A stretch of DNA of 35,049 nt from an uncultured Collinsella sp. (GTDB lineage: Bacteria; Actinomycetota; Coriobacteriia; Coriobacteriales; Coriobacteriaceae), in NCBI GenBank assembly GCA_958415525.1, contig CATYZE010000025.1, forward strand, positions 1 through 35,049. The letters run 5' to 3'. Shown here piece by piece: positions 24,894 through 33,696 of this stretch. The translations under genes and the position numbers were made by a program. The notes beneath the pieces were generated by a model. The model saw only the letters and a list, made by a program, of their open reading frames with translations, was not told where the DNA came from and did not search any database. Numbering within the stretch: the stretch's first letter is position 1; every line of letters starts with the position of its first letter.

Positions 24894-27698
24894 GTGAGAG
24901 CTTCCGCTGTCCTTCGTTCAGTTATATATCGCGCCCTGGCCATTGTGCTTGCCGCGCTTGCCGTGCTGAGTTCTATCGCGCCTGCCCAGGCTTTTGCCGA
25001 TGACTCTAGTCAGCCAGTCAAAACGGTCCGCGTTGGTTGGCTCGTCAACAATGAGGGCTTCCAGGACGGCACCCCCGGCGAGCGTCTCTCGGGATGGGGT
25101 TACGAGTACCTCCAGACCCTCTCGTACTACACACCCGGCTGGCAGTACGAATACGTCTCCGGCACCTTCACCGAGCTTATGGAGAAGCTCGAAGCCGGCG
25201 AGATTGACCTCATGCCAAACATCTCCTACTCCGAAGAACGCGCCCAAAAACTGCTCTTCTCGTCGAACCCCGAGGGCACCGAACGCTACTACATCTACGC
25301 TAGGCCCGACCGTGACGACCTCGCAAAGGGTGACCCTCAAGCACTCCAGGGTCTCACTATCGGTTTCAACCCCGGCGTCATGCAAACCATCGTTGGCCAG
25401 CAATGGCTCGCCAACGAGGGCATTACCTGTACCTATAAGGAAATCAGCAGTAACGGCGACCTTTTCGATGCGCTGGCAAACGGCGAGGTCGACGCCATCA
25501 TCATGAACGACACGACCTCGTCGCCCAACGCCTCCCCCATGTTCTACATTGGTTCGAGCGACTACTACTTTGCCGTTCCCAAAAGCCGCCCCGACCTGAT
25601 GAACGACATCAATGCTGCCATGACGGCAATCGCTCGCGTCAACCCACGCTATAACGACGAAGTCAAATCTAGCTACTCGACCCAAAACAGCGGTTCATCA
25701 TCGCTCAACGGCCCCGAATGTTCTTGGCTCAAAGCAAACAACAACACCATCACGCTCGGCTACATTACGGGCAAACTCCCCTACTGCAACGAGGACGAAG
25801 ACGGCGAAATGGAAGGATCGCTCGCATCGCTTGCGACGACGCTACACGATAAATTTGGCATTACGGTCAAAACCGTCGCCTTTGATAGCTACAAGATGAT
25901 GTCAAAGGCTCTGTCAAAGGGAAGTATAGACGTTGCGCTGCCGGTATACCGAGATTACTGGTTTGCCGAGCAAACAGGCGTTGTGCAGTCGATATCGTTG
26001 GGGACCATATCCCTCACCGCCATCCACACCGGCAGCAACCTGAACAAAGACCTTCAGAACATCGCCTGTACCAAATCATCGTTTGTCAACAAAAATGCAC
26101 TTGAAAGTCTGTTCCCCACAGCGACCGTAACCGAATACCAATCCGACGATGAAGCGTTCGATGCCCTCAGGAAGGGAACGGCGCACTGCATCGTCGCTCC
26201 CAGTTCACGCGTAAAAACCATCGGTGACCGTTACGATCTCGAGGACTGCGAGACGACCGAGCTCCCTGACACCTGTGAGCTCTCGTGCTGGATTTCGCGC
26301 GGAAAACCCGAGCTGTTGGGAATCATCAACAAGGGCATCATCAATGCCGGAGAATCGCTCTCCGCAAGCAATTTCTCCTCCACGTCGTACACGGCCCAGG
26401 AATCCAACACGCTTCAATTCCTTTATCGCAACCGCACCGCCATTGCAGCTACCCTCATCGGTATGTTGTCGGTCGGCGTCGTCCTGCTCATCTGGGCGCT
26501 CGTGCGCGCTCGAACCGAGCGCAAAAAAGCCGATGCCGCCAACGCCGCTAAGACAGCATTCCTCACGCGCATGAGTCACGACATCCGCACGCCGCTCAAC
26601 GGCATCCTGGGTCTTATCGAAATTGAGGAATTGAAAGACGGCGATATGCAAGTCGCCCGCGAAAGCCGCGCCAAGGCGCGTGTTGCCGCCAATCACCTGC
26701 TCTCGCTGATCAACGATATCCTCGAGATGGGCAAAATCGAAGACCGCAAGCTAACACTGGAACATGCTCCTTTTAACCTCAAAGAGCTCTGTGACGATGC
26801 GCTGGTGCTGTGCAAGCTCCGCGCGTCCGGTAACGGCATCACAATGCAGGACAATAGCCTGCCGTACGCTACGGGGCCATACATGATCGGCAGTCCCACC
26901 CATATCCGACGGATCATAATCAACTTGCTAGACAACAGCATTAAGTACAACAAGCGCGGCGGCTCCGTCACCTTTAGCTCACAGACCAAGCCACTCGATG
27001 ATGGGCGCGCGCTCTTTTGCTTTAGCGTTTCGGATACCGGCATTGGCATGGCTCCCGATTTTTTAAAGCATATCTATGAGCCGTTTGCCCAGGAAGGTGA
27101 CGATGCGCGCAGCAAGTTCCAGGGAACCGGCATGGGCATGCCAATCGTCAAGTCACTTATTGACCTGATGGGCGGCACGATTGAGATTTCGAGTGAGGTT
27201 GGCGCGGGGAGTACGTTCAACGTCCAGATTCCGCTCGATATCGACAAGAACCCTCAGGCAAGGGAACGTGCGGACGGCCAGGCAAACAGCTGCTCGCTTG
27301 CCGGCATGAACGTCCTCTTGGCAGAAGATAACGAGCTCAATGCCGAGATTGCCCAGGCTCTGCTCGAAAGCGAGGGCATCGTCGTAACTCGCACCGCCGA
27401 CGGCAACGAAACGGTCGACCTATACGTTGGCCGTCCCGCGGGTAGCTTCGATGCGATTCTAATGGACATCATGATGCCGGGCATGGACGGCTACGAGGCA
27501 ACCCGCGCGATCCGCCTGAGCGAGAAGGCCGATGCGGCCGATATCCCCATCATCGCGCTCACCGCCAACGCCTTTGCCGAGGATGCCCAGGCGGCACACG
27601 ATGCCGGCATGAACGCTCACCTGCCCAAGCCGCTCGACTTTAACAAGCTCAAAAACATGCTCGCCCGCATCAAGAAATACGGATCCGTTTCGCTATAG
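24894..27698 (+). CDS. Hybrid sensor histidine kinase with two fused solute-binding domains
   Basis: 934 aa. A signal peptide ends near residue 33 (SIAPAQA), followed by two extracytoplasmic SBP-family-3 modules (about 45-265 and 285-500), a transmembrane helix near 516-538, a HisKA domain with MSHDIRTPLNG (His562), an HATPase (N box NLLDNSIKYN, then DTGIGM and GTGMGM) and a receiver with LLAEDNELN and LMDIMMPGMDG (Asp858). The order matches BvgS/EvgS-type sensors, which bind a ligand directly outside the membrane. It lacks an Hpt or DNA-binding output domain. GTG start at 24894, after TTAGGATTGCAT; a TTG at 24888 touches the SD. The NimA-like gene follows 42 bp later. Confidence 0.92.
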   Translation: MRASAVLRSVIYRALAIVLAALAVLSSIAPAQAFADDSSQPVKTVRVGWLVNNEGFQDGTPGERLSGWGYEYLQTLSYYTPGWQYEYVSGTFTELMEKLEAGEIDLMPNISYSEERAQKLLFSSNPEGTERYYIYARPDRDDLAKGDPQALQGLTIGFNPGVMQTIVGQQWLANEGITCTYKEISSNGDLFDALANGEVDAIIMNDTTSSPNASPMFYIGSSDYYFAVPKSRPDLMNDINAAMTAIARVNPRYNDEVKSSYSTQNSGSSSLNGPECSWLKANNNTITLGYITGKLPYCNEDEDGEMEGSLASLATTLHDKFGITVKTVAFDSYKMMSKALSKGSIDVALPVYRDYWFAEQTGVVQSISLGTISLTAIHTGSNLNKDLQNIACTKSSFVNKNALESLFPTATVTEYQSDDEAFDALRKGTAHCIVAPSSRVKTIGDRYDLEDCETTELPDTCELSCWISRGKPELLGIINKGIINAGESLSASNFSSTSYTAQESNTLQFLYRNRTAIAATLIGMLSVGVVLLIWALVRARTERKKADAANAAKTAFLTRMSHDIRTPLNGILGLIEIEELKDGDMQVARESRAKARVAANHLLSLINDILEMGKIEDRKLTLEHAPFNLKELCDDALVLCKLRASGNGITMQDNSLPYATGPYMIGSPTHIRRIIINLLDNSIKYNKRGGSVTFSSQTKPLDDGRALFCFSVSDTGIGMAPDFLKHIYEPFAQEGDDARSKFQGTGMGMPIVKSLIDLMGGTIEISSEVGAGSTFNVQIPLDIDKNPQARERADGQANSCSLAGMNVLLAEDNELNAEIAQALLESEGIVVTRTADGNETVDLYVGRPAGSFDAILMDIMMPGMDGYEATRAIRLSEKADAADIPIIALTANAFAEDAQAAHDAGMNAHLPKPLDFNKLKNMLARIKKYGSVSL

Positions 27699-27740
27699 TT
27701 TGTGCTCAACCACCATGCACGGCCAGAAAGGAAACCAACG

Positions 27741-28220
27741 ATGTTTAGGCCCTTACGTCGAAAGAAACGCGCCATCACCGACGAGGAAGCGCGCGAGTTG
27801 CTCGCCACCTGCAAGCGCGGCGTCTTTGCCGTCAACGGCGACGATGGCTACCCGTACGCCATTCCCGTCAACTACTTCTTCGACGCCGAGCACGACAAGA
27901 TTTATTTCCATGGCGCCAAGGCTGGCCACAAGGTCGACGCACTCAAGCGCGATGACAAGATCTGCTTTACCGTTTACGGCAACGAGTGGCACAAGGACGG
28001 CGACTGGGCTCCCTACGTTATGAGTACCGTTGTCTTTGGTCGTTGTCGCCTGGTAGATGAAGCGCCCGCGTTTATCGAGGACAAAGTCCGCCAGCTCGCG
28101 CTTAAGTACTACCCTTCCGCCGAAGAAGTCGAGGAGGAAATCGCCAAAGACATCAAGGGCGTCCAACTCTACGAGATTACGATTGAGCATCTCTGCGGTA
28201 AGCAGATCCAGGAAAAGTAA
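27741..28220 (+). CDS. Pyridoxamine-phosphate-oxidase-fold flavoprotein, NimA-like
   Basis: 159 aa, FMN-binding split barrel. The opening RRKKRAITDEEARELLATCKRGVFAVNGDDGYPYAIPVNYFFD and HGAKAGHKVDALKRDDKICFTVYG are the conserved Nim/PNPOx-like segments, with the PVN and the HxAxxGxK motifs. Nim proteins reduce 5-nitroimidazoles such as metronidazole to inactive amines, but most chromosomal homologues have no proven link to resistance. The ATG at 27741 follows AGAAAGGAAACCAACG. It lies 42 bp after the kinase on the same strand and ends at a hairpin shared with the converging second kinase. Confidence 0.85.
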   Translation: MFRPLRRKKRAITDEEARELLATCKRGVFAVNGDDGYPYAIPVNYFFDAEHDKIYFHGAKAGHKVDALKRDDKICFTVYGNEWHKDGDWAPYVMSTVVFGRCRLVDEAPAFIEDKVRQLALKYYPSAEEVEEEIAKDIKGVQLYEITIEHLCGKQIQEK

Positions 28221-28247
28221 GCCCCTCAGCAGGCCTCATCAATAGCA

Positions 28248-28287
28248 ATATGGCCCGGTTCCGACCCACCTTGGAACCGGGCCATAT
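28248..28287. terminator. 15-bp hairpin between converging NimA-like gene and second kinase
   Basis: ATATGGCCCGGTTCC at 28248-28262 pairs perfectly with 28273-28287. It touches the kinase stop codon at 28290 and can end transcripts from both sides, though it lacks a clean T-run. Confidence 0.7.
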
Positions 28288-28289
28288 GC

Positions 28290-30482
28290 TTATGAAGCGT
28301 CGGCGGCTATGTGCGCTAGCGCCTCAACGAGCTCCTGCGAGCTCACGGGTTTACTCAGGTGCGCGTCCATGCCCGCCTCGCGCGAAAGTCTGCGGTCGTC
28401 GGCAAAGGCGTTGGCACTCACGGCGATAATCGGCGTGGTTGCGGCATCCTCGCGATCGAGTGCTCGAATTCGACGCGTGGCCTCAAGGCCGTCGATACCG
28501 GGCATCATGATGTCCATCAACACCACGTCGTACTCGTACGGCGCGCTCGCGGCAAACATCTCGACGGCAGACTCGCCATCCTTAGCATGCGTCACGACGG
28601 CACCGGCACGGCTGAGCGTAAACTGCGCGATCTCGGCATTCAGATCGTTATCCTCTACGAGCAAAACGCGCAGGCCCTGGAGCGCATCGCCGTCGCCCGC
28701 ATCTACGCGAACTGCCCGAGGAATCTCGGAGCGGTCGCACTTCTCGAACGGCAGACGGATGGTAAACGTCGTCCCCTGCCCCAAAATGCTCGAAAAGCTC
28801 ATGGTTCCGCCCATAAGCTCGACCAACTGTTTTGCGATAGGCGCGCCCAGGCCAGTTCCCGATGAAGCGCCTTCCACCTGTTGCTCCTCGCGACAAAACG
28901 GCTCATAGAGGTGCTGCTGGAACTCCTCGCTCATGCCAATACCGTTATCGGCGATCGTGTATTCATAGACAGGAACGCCATCCGCTGGCTCCACCTCGCG
29001 GCACGCCAGGCGAACATAGCCGCCTCGGCGATTGTACTTGACGGCATTGCCGGCAATATTGAGCAACAAGCGTTTGAGGTGCGTCACGCTCACCCGCGCA
29101 TAGGGATGATTAAGCGTCTGCTGATCGCAGATAATTGTCACCAGGCGCTCCTCGGCCTGGCGCTCCAGAATATCGCGCACCTCGTGGTTGAGGGTCACCA
29201 AATTTGTGGGAACAAGCTCCAGGTCGACCTGCCCGCTCTCCAGGCGACTCATATCCAGGGCCTCATTCGCAAGGTCGAGCAGCAGTCCCGATGCCGTCCA
29301 GATCTTTGAGCGGCACTCGGTCTGCTTTTGCAGATCGTCCGCATTGGCATCGCCGACCTCAACCATACCGCGGATGCCGTTGATGGGCGTGCGCAGATCG
29401 TGGCTCATGCGACGCAGGAACTCCGTCTTTGCCGAGTTGGCAGACGAGGCCTCACGCGCCGCCTTTGCCAGCTTGTCGCCATAGTCGCGCTCCTGCTGCA
29501 GCAAGTCCGTCAAACGTCGACGATCAGCGCGGCGACGCACCATCACAACAGTGGCTACAACACCGCTGTAGAGCACCAGCACGCCGGCAGCGACAGCCGC
29601 GACGACCTCAAAGTAGCGCTGCGCCGAGGCATAGGTGTACACGTAGAATTTTTGCGCTTTGCCGTATGTGCCCAAATACCACTCGCCGTTGACGTTGACC
29701 AGTCGGACTTTGCCGGGCAGGCATCGATCCTTAATTTCGTCGACAATGATGGCGTCCGTCGCGGGCAGGTCGAACACGCCCAATACGGTGGGTTCGACGG
29801 CATTGGTCGCAACGACCTTGCCATCGTTTTCGATCACGATATTGCCGCTATCGATGGTTTCATAGCCATCAAGCAGGCTCTGCAGTTTGAGTGTATTGCT
29901 TGCAACTGCCTTCGCGCTCTGATGCCTTACCGAGATAACGATACCCTCGCCATCCTGCCGGGTTACGCAGCCAATGTCTGCGACCGAATCATCCGCAAGC
30001 GTGATGCGGGCGGTATAGGACTTAAGCGGATGGGTTGCCACCTCCAGCACGGGTGCCTCTTTGAGATACGTAGCAAGCGACTCGTAGTCCACGCCATCCG
30101 TCGAGGACTCGAACACCAAATTGCCCGATGCGTCCGTCACGATCAGCGCGCTCACGTTGAACTGGTCAGCATATTGCTCCAGTGCGGCATTATCCACCGA
30201 ACCGTCGCGCTCCGTATCGCGCGCCACCTCTCCGGCGATCTCCATAACGCGAATCAGGTTTTTGGTCGTATAAGCGCTGTTGAACGCATCGTAGGAAAGG
30301 CTCTGCGTCGCCACGTAGTCGACAACGTCGGCAAAGCGCTGCTCGGCCTGGGCCGTGGTGTAGCCGTAGCTCATCATGCCGGCGACAACCGAGAGCGCTA
30401 TACCCACCAGGGCGGCAAGGAGCCATACCCAGGTCGAATGATTGCCCTGCTCCTGAGCGGTGTAGTCGGGCGCATCGATCAC
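28290..30482 (-). CDS. Hybrid sensor histidine kinase with an extracytoplasmic sensor domain
   Basis: 730 aa. Helix 1 is about residues 18-40 (WVWLLAALVGIALSVVAGMM), then a ~260-residue outer domain of CACHE-like character, helix 2 about 300-325 (VVAAVAAGVLVLYSGVVATVV), HisKA with MSHDLRTPING (His361), HATPase (NIAGNAVKYN, DNGIGM, GTGLGAP), and a receiver with LLVEDNDLN and LMDIMMPGID (Asp657). GTG start at 30482 overlaps the upstream lipoprotein stop by 4 bp (GTGA) and follows GGAGGGCCTGTC, so the two are translated together. The lipoprotein probably presents a ligand to this kinase, an inference from the coupling. Confidence 0.92.
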   Translation of the reverse strand: MIDAPDYTAQEQGNHSTWVWLLAALVGIALSVVAGMMSYGYTTAQAEQRFADVVDYVATQSLSYDAFNSAYTTKNLIRVMEIAGEVARDTERDGSVDNAALEQYADQFNVSALIVTDASGNLVFESSTDGVDYESLATYLKEAPVLEVATHPLKSYTARITLADDSVADIGCVTRQDGEGIVISVRHQSAKAVASNTLKLQSLLDGYETIDSGNIVIENDGKVVATNAVEPTVLGVFDLPATDAIIVDEIKDRCLPGKVRLVNVNGEWYLGTYGKAQKFYVYTYASAQRYFEVVAAVAAGVLVLYSGVVATVVMVRRRADRRRLTDLLQQERDYGDKLAKAAREASSANSAKTEFLRRMSHDLRTPINGIRGMVEVGDANADDLQKQTECRSKIWTASGLLLDLANEALDMSRLESGQVDLELVPTNLVTLNHEVRDILERQAEERLVTIICDQQTLNHPYARVSVTHLKRLLLNIAGNAVKYNRRGGYVRLACREVEPADGVPVYEYTIADNGIGMSEEFQQHLYEPFCREEQQVEGASSGTGLGAPIAKQLVELMGGTMSFSSILGQGTTFTIRLPFEKCDRSEIPRAVRVDAGDGDALQGLRVLLVEDNDLNAEIAQFTLSRAGAVVTHAKDGESAVEMFAASAPYEYDVVLMDIMMPGIDGLEATRRIRALDREDAATTPIIAVSANAFADDRRLSREAGMDAHLSKPVSSQELVEALAHIAADAS

Positions 30483-31348
30483 GACAGGCCCTCCATATTC
30501 AAAAATGGTGAGGGGTCATCAAAGTACTTTGACACCAGGCGTTCCATGGTGCCATCGGCAAGCATTTCTTGGTAGGCATGGGTGAGTTTAACGTCGATAC
30601 CGCGCGTGTCGTTAAGATCGAAAGCGGTGCCCAAACCAACCTCCAGCAGCGGCTCGTTCAGAATGCGATACGTCACGCCATAGTCTTTTTCATAGGTGAG
30701 CAGCGAGGACTCATGTGCGGCGATAGCGTCGACCAGGCCCTCGACGAGCGCCGGGTTCAGGTATGAGCGGTCCGAGAAGCTGTAGAGCTCCTTGATTTGC
30801 GGAACCTTTTCATTGGTACGGTTGAGCAAAATGCCCTCGGGCTTGGTGGTGGACTGCACCCCCACGACCCTGCCCTCAAGATCGGCGAGCGTGTAGATGT
30901 CGCTTTCGGGATTGACCGCGACCACCTGGCGGCTCGCAAGGTACGGACCGGCCCAACGATATTCGCTTTCGCGACCCGTCATACTAAAGCTGCCCATGAC
31001 ACAATCGAGCTCGCCGCTCGCCAGCAGCTCTTTCTTCTTTTCCCAGTCAATCAGCTGGTATTTTGACTTGTAACCAACGCGGGCCAACGCCTCGGTCAAT
31101 ATCTCGACATCCAGGCCAACGATATCGCCGTACTCGTCGGTATACACAAACGGTGGATAGAGGTCGCTTCCGACGTTGAGCGTCTTAAGGTCGTCGTCCT
31201 TGACCTGTGAGGCGTCCAGATCTTCTAATGCAGACGTCGAGGCCTCGTCATTCGACCCTGAACAGCCAGCTATCGCTACGACAAAGGCGCCCGCCACTGC
31301 AAGCGCAACAAACAACGAAATGGCAACCGAGCGACGGGGTCTTTTCAT
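30479..31348 (-). CDS. Solute-binding lipoprotein (SBP family 3), partner of the kinase
   Basis: 289 aa. A basic N-region and a hydrophobic stretch end in the lipobox AIAGC (Cys29), so the mature protein is lipid-anchored. The SBP-3 fold follows: LNVGSDLYPPFVYTDEYGDIVGLDVEILTEALARVGYKSKYQLIDW, GELDCVMGSFSMTGRESEYRWAGPYLASRQVVAV, and a C-terminal SKYFDDPSPF. SBP-3 proteins bind polar amino acids or related ligands. No permease or ATPase is adjacent, so it probably serves as a sensor subunit and not for transport. ATG at 31348 after TCTGGAGCTCG; an upstream in-frame start (31399) lacks an SD and would hide the signal. Confidence 0.9.
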   Translation of the reverse strand: MKRPRRSVAISLFVALAVAGAFVVAIAGCSGSNDEASTSALEDLDASQVKDDDLKTLNVGSDLYPPFVYTDEYGDIVGLDVEILTEALARVGYKSKYQLIDWEKKKELLASGELDCVMGSFSMTGRESEYRWAGPYLASRQVVAVNPESDIYTLADLEGRVVGVQSTTKPEGILLNRTNEKVPQIKELYSFSDRSYLNPALVEGLVDAIAAHESSLLTYEKDYGVTYRILNEPLLEVGLGTAFDLNDTRGIDVKLTHAYQEMLADGTMERLVSKYFDDPSPFLNMEGLS

Positions 31349-31443
31349 CGAGCTCCAGACGATCCTGTTTACAGACTGAAATGCTAGAAATAATAGCAAA
31401 TGAAACCACTCGAACGCCCAATGGTTACAGACGCCTTACCATA

Positions 31444-31477
31444 CGGGGCCTTCCAGCCGACGCGGCAGAAGGCCCCG
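31444..31477 (-). terminator. 10-bp hairpin after the aminotransferase gene
   Basis: CGGGGCCTTC (31444-31453) pairs with GAAGGCCCCG (31468-31477), 15 bp past the aminotransferase stop. No T-run follows on the minus strand, so it may work with Rho or only stabilise the transcript. Confidence 0.55.
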
Positions 31478-31491
31478 CATGCAGCGCGCAC

Positions 31492-32706
31492 TTACCGTGC
31501 ATTAAAAACGTAGCGGTCCAGGCGGTCGCACGCTTCCCTCACGCGCGAAAGCGGCAGCGCCAGATTCACGCGAACGTGGCAGGGCCCGTGGAACGGACGG
31601 CCATCCTGATACCCCACGCCCACGCGCGCCCCCTCGTCAAGCAGCCACTGAATATCGCGGCCATGTTCGCGACACCACTCGGTGCAGTCTAGAAACACCA
31701 TGTAGGTGCCCTGCGGACGCGAATAGCCCACACCCTCAAAATGCTCGTCCACGTAATTGCAGAAGTACTCGATATTGCCGGCAAGCACCTGGTTGAGCTC
31801 GTCCACCCACTCGTAGCCTTGCGGCTGGTAGGCACCGATAAGCGCATGCATGGAGAGGACGTTCATCTCGTTGTAGTGGGTCTTGTTGGACACGGTACAC
31901 ACGCGGTCGCGCAGCGTCTCGTTATAGATGATGTGGTAGCTGCCGACCAAGCCCGCCAGGTTGAACGTCTTGCTGGGCGCATAGAGGGCAACCGTGCGCA
32001 TGCGGGCGTCCTCGCTCACCGACTGCGTCGGGATATGCTTGTGACCCGGCAGGATGATATCGGACCAAATCTCATCCGAGATCACCACGCAATCGTGCTG
32101 GCGATAGATGTCCATGGCGCGTTCGATCTCGTCGCGCTCCCATACGCGGCCGCAGGGATTGTGCGGCGAGCAGAACACCGCGGCATGGATGTGGTTTTGG
32201 GCGAGCTTGCGCTCCATGTCCTCAAAGTCCATACGCCACACGCCTTGGTCGTCGAGCCTAAGCGGGCTGTGGACAATGCGATAGCCCGCAGCCTCGATGG
32301 ACTTGGTAAAGCCGATGTAGGTGGGGCTATGGACCAGCACCGCATCGCCCGGCTGGACATACGCGCGCAGCGTCGACACGACACCGCCCAGTACGCCGTT
32401 TTCGTAGCCGATATGCTCGGGGAGCAGGCCTTCGACGCCATTACGGCGGCTCTGCCATTCTATGATGCGGTCGAAGTACTCGTCACGCGGATTGAAATAG
32501 CCAAACATGGGATGCTGGGCGCGCTGAATGATGTACTCCTGGACCGTGGGCACCGTGGCGAAGTTCATGTCCGCCACCCACATGGGGATGCGGTCGAAGC
32601 CCTCGTCGGGTGCGTTCGGAGCCATGCCGGGGATCTCGCCCCAGGAGTCAACGGCGATGGCGTCCATGCCGTGGCGGTCGATGATTGAAGTGAAGTCGTA
32701 TTTCAT
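31492..32706 (-). CDS. MalY/PatB family PLP-dependent aminotransferase/C-S lyase
   Basis: 404 aa, fold-type I PLP enzyme. The opening YDFTSIIDRHGMDAIAVDSW and IPMWVADMNFATVPTVQEYI is the MalY/PatB signature. CSPHNPCGRVW and SDEIWSDIIL supply cofactor contacts, and APSKTFNLAGL holds the Schiff-base lysine (Lys246). Members have cystathionine beta-lyase activity, releasing pyruvate, ammonia and a thiol, and some act as regulators. ATG start at 32706 after GGGAGCTCAGC. It lies 112 bp downstream of trmO on the same strand. There is no sulfur-metabolism neighbour, so its in vivo substrate is open. Confidence 0.92.
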   Translation of the reverse strand: MKYDFTSIIDRHGMDAIAVDSWGEIPGMAPNAPDEGFDRIPMWVADMNFATVPTVQEYIIQRAQHPMFGYFNPRDEYFDRIIEWQSRRNGVEGLLPEHIGYENGVLGGVVSTLRAYVQPGDAVLVHSPTYIGFTKSIEAAGYRIVHSPLRLDDQGVWRMDFEDMERKLAQNHIHAAVFCSPHNPCGRVWERDEIERAMDIYRQHDCVVISDEIWSDIILPGHKHIPTQSVSEDARMRTVALYAPSKTFNLAGLVGSYHIIYNETLRDRVCTVSNKTHYNEMNVLSMHALIGAYQPQGYEWVDELNQVLAGNIEYFCNYVDEHFEGVGYSRPQGTYMVFLDCTEWCREHGRDIQWLLDEGARVGVGYQDGRPFHGPCHVRVNLALPLSRVREACDRLDRYVFNAR

Positions 32707-32818
32707 GCTGAGCTCCCGTGCAAAGCGGATTGTTTTGGTAGGCGTTATTGTCCACCAGCACGGGCGGTTTTGGCATGGGGTTTGGCGTTGTTTTTGACGG
32801 ATACGGACGGATGGCCGG

Positions 32819-33565
32819 TTAGTCCCGCGCGTCGCTGATGGCGGCTACCGTCAACCTGGCTCCGCCGACGGTAAAAGACACGTCGAGTCCGGCGTATGCC
32901 AAGTGATAAATGCGGTTTGGCTCGTGCTTGCTACCTGCGCGGCGCGGATCTTGGCGAAGAACCTCAACCAAGCCAGGAAGCTTTGTAGGCGGAACCATAT
33001 CCTGCAGCGCTTGCGGAAACTCGACGTCGAGCTCTTGCCACGGCGCATCCTCAATCCAGCCGCCGGTCGCATCCGGGTGGCAATCCGCAAACGGAATGTA
33101 GGGCTTAATGTCGTAGATGGGCGTGCCGTCGCGCAGGTCGGCTCCCAACACATGGATGATCGGACCATCGTCGGTGAGCTCGACACGATTGAGCTTGACG
33201 CAGGTGAGCCCGATGGGATTGGGGCGAAACGGACTGCGCGTGGCAAACACGCCCACGCGCTCGGCTCCGCCCAGACGCGGCGGACGCACGGTTTTCGACC
33301 ATTTTGCGTTGGTGCCGGATCTGTCCTGCGTTTTAGCGTCAACGGCAATATCCTTAGCCGTGCCGCCGGGCGTTCCGTTTTCGAAGCGCCACAGCAGCCA
33401 TAGATGAGAGAAAGAGTCCAGGCCCTCAACCGCTGCATTGGAGGCAAATTCCGGCTCAAAGATGATGCGCCCCTGCAGATGGGGCGCCAAAAAGCTGTTG
33501 CGCGGGATGCCGAACTTCTGCGGCAGGTCGGTATGTATGTGTGCAATAGGTTCCATGCCGGTCAT
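32819..33565 (-). CDS. trmO: tRNA (t6A37) N6-methyltransferase TrmO (TsaA/YaeB family)
   Basis: 248 aa. The N-terminal YaeB-type beta-barrel reads IAHIHTDLPQKFGIPRNS, then AAVEGLDSFSHLWLLWRFE, VRPPRLGGAERVGVFATRSPFRPNPIGLTCVKL and VLGADLRDGTPIYDIKPYIPFAD. These are the diagnostic segments of TrmO, the SAM-dependent enzyme that converts t6A37 into m6t6A37 in tRNA-Thr. The C-terminal RIYHLAYAGLDVSF adds a small subdomain. No SD precedes either the ATG at 33565 or the one at 33556. A TACAAT -10-like hexamer ends 7 nt before 33556, so a leaderless start there is possible. Confidence 0.9.
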   Translation of the reverse strand: MTGMEPIAHIHTDLPQKFGIPRNSFLAPHLQGRIIFEPEFASNAAVEGLDSFSHLWLLWRFENGTPGGTAKDIAVDAKTQDRSGTNAKWSKTVRPPRLGGAERVGVFATRSPFRPNPIGLTCVKLNRVELTDDGPIIHVLGADLRDGTPIYDIKPYIPFADCHPDATGGWIEDAPWQELDVEFPQALQDMVPPTKLPGLVEVLRQDPRRAGSKHEPNRIYHLAYAGLDVSFTVGGARLTVAAISDARD

Positions 33566-33622
33566 TGTACGGCATGAAGGTGTGGGGCGTTGCGCGCAAT
33601 TCTTCGCCGCGGTCCCCGTCGT

Positions 33623-33637
33623 GCAACCAACGGTTGC
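33623..33637. promoter_or_regulatory. Palindrome GCAACC-AAC-GGTTGC next to the -35 of the XRE gene
   Basis: Perfect 6-bp arms at 33623-33628 and 33632-33637 immediately precede the -35 box. XRE-type repressors bind compact dyads like this, so it is a candidate autoregulatory operator of the downstream gene. Confidence 0.45.
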
Positions 33638-33666
33638 TTGGAAGGGTGCCGGCTGCCGCGTATGCT
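33638..33666 (+). promoter_or_regulatory. Promoter of the XRE-TipAS regulator gene
   Basis: TTGGAA (33638-33643) and TATGCT (33661-33666) are 17 bp apart, giving a leader of about 24 nt before the ATG at 33697. Confidence 0.5.
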
Positions 33667-33696
33667 TAAGCCATCAACCAGCAGAAAGGAGCCGTT

